A stretch of DNA of 6,553 nucleotides from Pseudomonadota bacterium (GTDB lineage: Bacteria > Pseudomonadota > Gammaproteobacteria > Acidithiobacillales > Acidithiobacillaceae): the NCBI GenBank assembly GCA_021827445.1, contig JAKAVW010000168.1, forward strand, positions 1-6,553, given 5' to 3'. This document shows positions 5,842-6,553 of the stretch, piece by piece. Made by a program: the position numbers and the translations under genes. The notes beneath the pieces are model-generated. The model was not told the origin of the DNA, ran no database searches, and was given only the letters and a program-made list of their open reading frames with translations. Every line of letters begins with the position of its first letter. Position 1 is the stretch's first letter.

Positions 5842-5893
5842 CACTTTTGGACAGTAAATACGCCGTGTCTCCACCCCACACGCGGCAAAAGTG
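5842..5893 (-). repeat. Nested inverted repeat between the TetR gene and ogt
   Basis: An outer pair of perfect 8-bp arms, CACTTTTG (5842-5849) and CAAAAGTG (5886-5893), encloses an inner stem CGTGT (5864-5868) / ACACG (5878-5882) with a 9-nt loop. It begins 2 nt beyond the TetR stop codon on the minus strand and fills most of the 118-bp gap. It may fold in the transcript and act as a terminator or attenuator ahead of ogt, but there is no clear U-run, and the asymmetric interior makes the outer pairing weak. Confidence 0.35.
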
Positions 5894-5895
5894 CT

Positions 5896-6450
5896 TCATG
5901 TTTGAGGTTTGAGATAGAACACACCCTCCATTAAGCGATTAAATCCATCAACGGCTTTTGCCGGCTCTCCCCACTCGGCCCGAACTACGGCACCATCTAT
6001 AGCCATGGCGATGGCGCTCGCCAAGTCCTCCCGCTCGCGATCTTCCGGCAGCATGTCCTCAATCACCTTGCGCAGTTCCGCTTTGTGCTGCATCACCCTT
6101 AGCACGACCTCGGGCATTGATCCCATCTCTCCAAGTGCATTGATGAAGGCACATCCCCTAAAAGAAGGGTCGGTAAACCATTCCTGTAAAACCGGTGCAA
6201 TGGCCAGAAGATTGTTGCCATGCCTTTGGAGCGCATCCTGAAACCAGGACATCCATATACGGTGACGATAATCCAGAAAAGCCACGATCAGATCGTTTTT
6301 ACTCGGGTAATGGCGATAAAAGGTCACCTTGGTGACGCCCGCTTCCGCGATGATGCGATCCACGCCCGTGCTGCGAATACCCTCACGATAAAAGAGCGTG
6401 TGCGCTGTGAGCAGAATGCGCTCACGCGCAGATGGCTTGGTCTGGTCCAT
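5896..6450 (-). CDS. TetR/AcrR-family transcriptional regulator
   Basis: A one-component repressor of about 184 residues. The N-terminal DNA-binding region reads RERILLTAHTLFYREGIRSTGVDRIIAEAGVTKVTFYRHYPSKNDLIVAF, with the helix-turn-helix VDRIIAEAGVTKVTFYRHY, a textbook TetR signature. The remainder is the ligand and dimer domain, which includes DPSFRGCAFINALGE; the cysteine in this RGC motif is common in the subfamily and could sense reactive compounds, which is inference. The ligand cannot be told. An in-frame ATG at 6504 would add 18 residues (ATG 6477 would add 9), but the start at 6450 is preferred: relatives begin about 8-12 residues before RERIL, the extra codons include rare AGA and CGA with lower G+C at third positions, and the extension covers repeated TAGACA half-sites. 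None of the three has a clear ribosome site. It likely represses itself and a divergent gene outside the window. Confidence 0.92.
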   Translation of the reverse strand: MDQTKPSARERILLTAHTLFYREGIRSTGVDRIIAEAGVTKVTFYRHYPSKNDLIVAFLDYRHRIWMSWFQDALQRHGNNLLAIAPVLQEWFTDPSFRGCAFINALGEMGSMPEVVLRVMQHKAELRKVIEDMLPEDREREDLASAIAMAIDGAVVRAEWGEPAKAVDGFNRLMEGVFYLKPQT

Positions 6451-6466
6451 GAGTGCGGGATTGGAA

Positions 6467-6541
6467 TGTCTATCCATCACGCCATGGTAGACAGATCGTT
6501 CCATGTTGTCTAGAGTTGCCCGCAGTAGACAGAACTGTCTA
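6467..6541. promoter_or_regulatory. Array of five TAGACA/TGTCTA half-sites, probable TetR operator region
   Basis: Within 75 bp the hexamer occurs five times in alternating orientation: TGTCTA 6467-6472, TAGACA 6488-6493, TGTCTA 6507-6512, TAGACA 6526-6531 and TGTCTA 6536-6541. The first four start 19-21 bp apart, about two helical turns. Its position directly upstream of (or over the start of) the TetR gene points to autoregulation and control of a divergent neighbour. Confidence 0.6.
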
Positions 6542-6542
6542 C
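6525..6542. promoter_or_regulatory. Core operator-like dyad GTAGACAG-AA-CTGTCTAC
   Basis: Two perfect 8-bp inverted arms around a 2-bp centre, the size and symmetry expected for a TetR-family dimer site. On the minus strand it lies between a possible -35 (TTGCTC, 6551-6546) and a weak -10 (CTACTG, 6528-6523), so binding would block the repressor's own promoter. TAGAC/GTCTA boxes are known for several TetR-family repressors; the specific regulator is inferred from proximity. Confidence 0.65.
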
Positions 6543-6553
6543 CTTGAGCAATC

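Noticed and set aside
5202..5912. 236-codon open frame on the plus strand across the ogt region
   Set aside because: It is antisense to ogt, which has the full PCHRV active site and ribosome site, and its own product resembles nothing known.
5901..5913. Direct repeat TTTGAG-G-TTTGAG
   Set aside because: Only 6 bp, and lies within the last codons of the TetR gene; not significant.

Overview
The window (6,553 bases, moderately high G+C) reads as bacterial chromosome with six genes packed almost edge to edge. The sucrose synthase closely resembles, from memory, the enzyme of the acidophilic chemolithoautotroph Acidithiobacillus caldus. An Acidithiobacillus-like gammaproteobacterium is therefore the best guess for the host, but no ribosomal RNA or other taxonomic marker is present, so this is inference.

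Left part (1-2738, + strand): the 3' end of a sucrose-phosphate synthase or sucrose-phosphate phosphatase gene (HAD phosphatase domain) overlaps the start of a complete sucrose synthase gene by 8 bp. This is a sucrose operon: one product makes sucrose via sucrose-6-phosphate, the other reversibly converts sucrose and NDP to NDP-glucose and fructose.

Middle (2733-3720, - strand): a complete RES/Xre type II toxin-antitoxin module. The antitoxin (MbcA/ParS/Xre family) comes first, followed by the RES-domain toxin. The promoter shows a TATAAT box embedded in a 17-bp inverted repeat, which looks like an autoregulatory operator. The toxin gene ends tail to tail on the sucrose synthase gene, with the two stop codons sharing the palindrome TCATGA.

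Right part (3721-5777): an alkylation-damage locus. A three-part protein (Ada methyl-phosphotriester sensor, AraC helix-turn-helix, AlkA glycosylase) is encoded on +. A stand-alone O6-alkylguanine-DNA methyltransferase (Ogt type) converges on it from -, and the two stop codons share the palindrome CTAG. Together they cover methyl sensing, base excision of N-alkylated purines and direct reversal of O6-methylguanine.

Right edge (5896-6553, - strand): a TetR-family repressor. Its upstream region and first possible codons carry five copies of the half-site TAGACA/TGTCTA, including the dyad GTAGACAG-AA-CTGTCTAC. It probably also controls a divergent gene beyond the window.

No tRNA, rRNA, CRISPR array, insertion sequence or prophage gene was seen. 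The three gene-free stretches are about 100-140 bp each and are described below. Nothing here is a wholly new system; the most interesting material is regulatory: the TetR half-site array, the dyads between the toxin-antitoxin and Ada-AlkA genes, a possible leaderless Ada-AlkA start, and the repeated sharing of palindromic stop codons.
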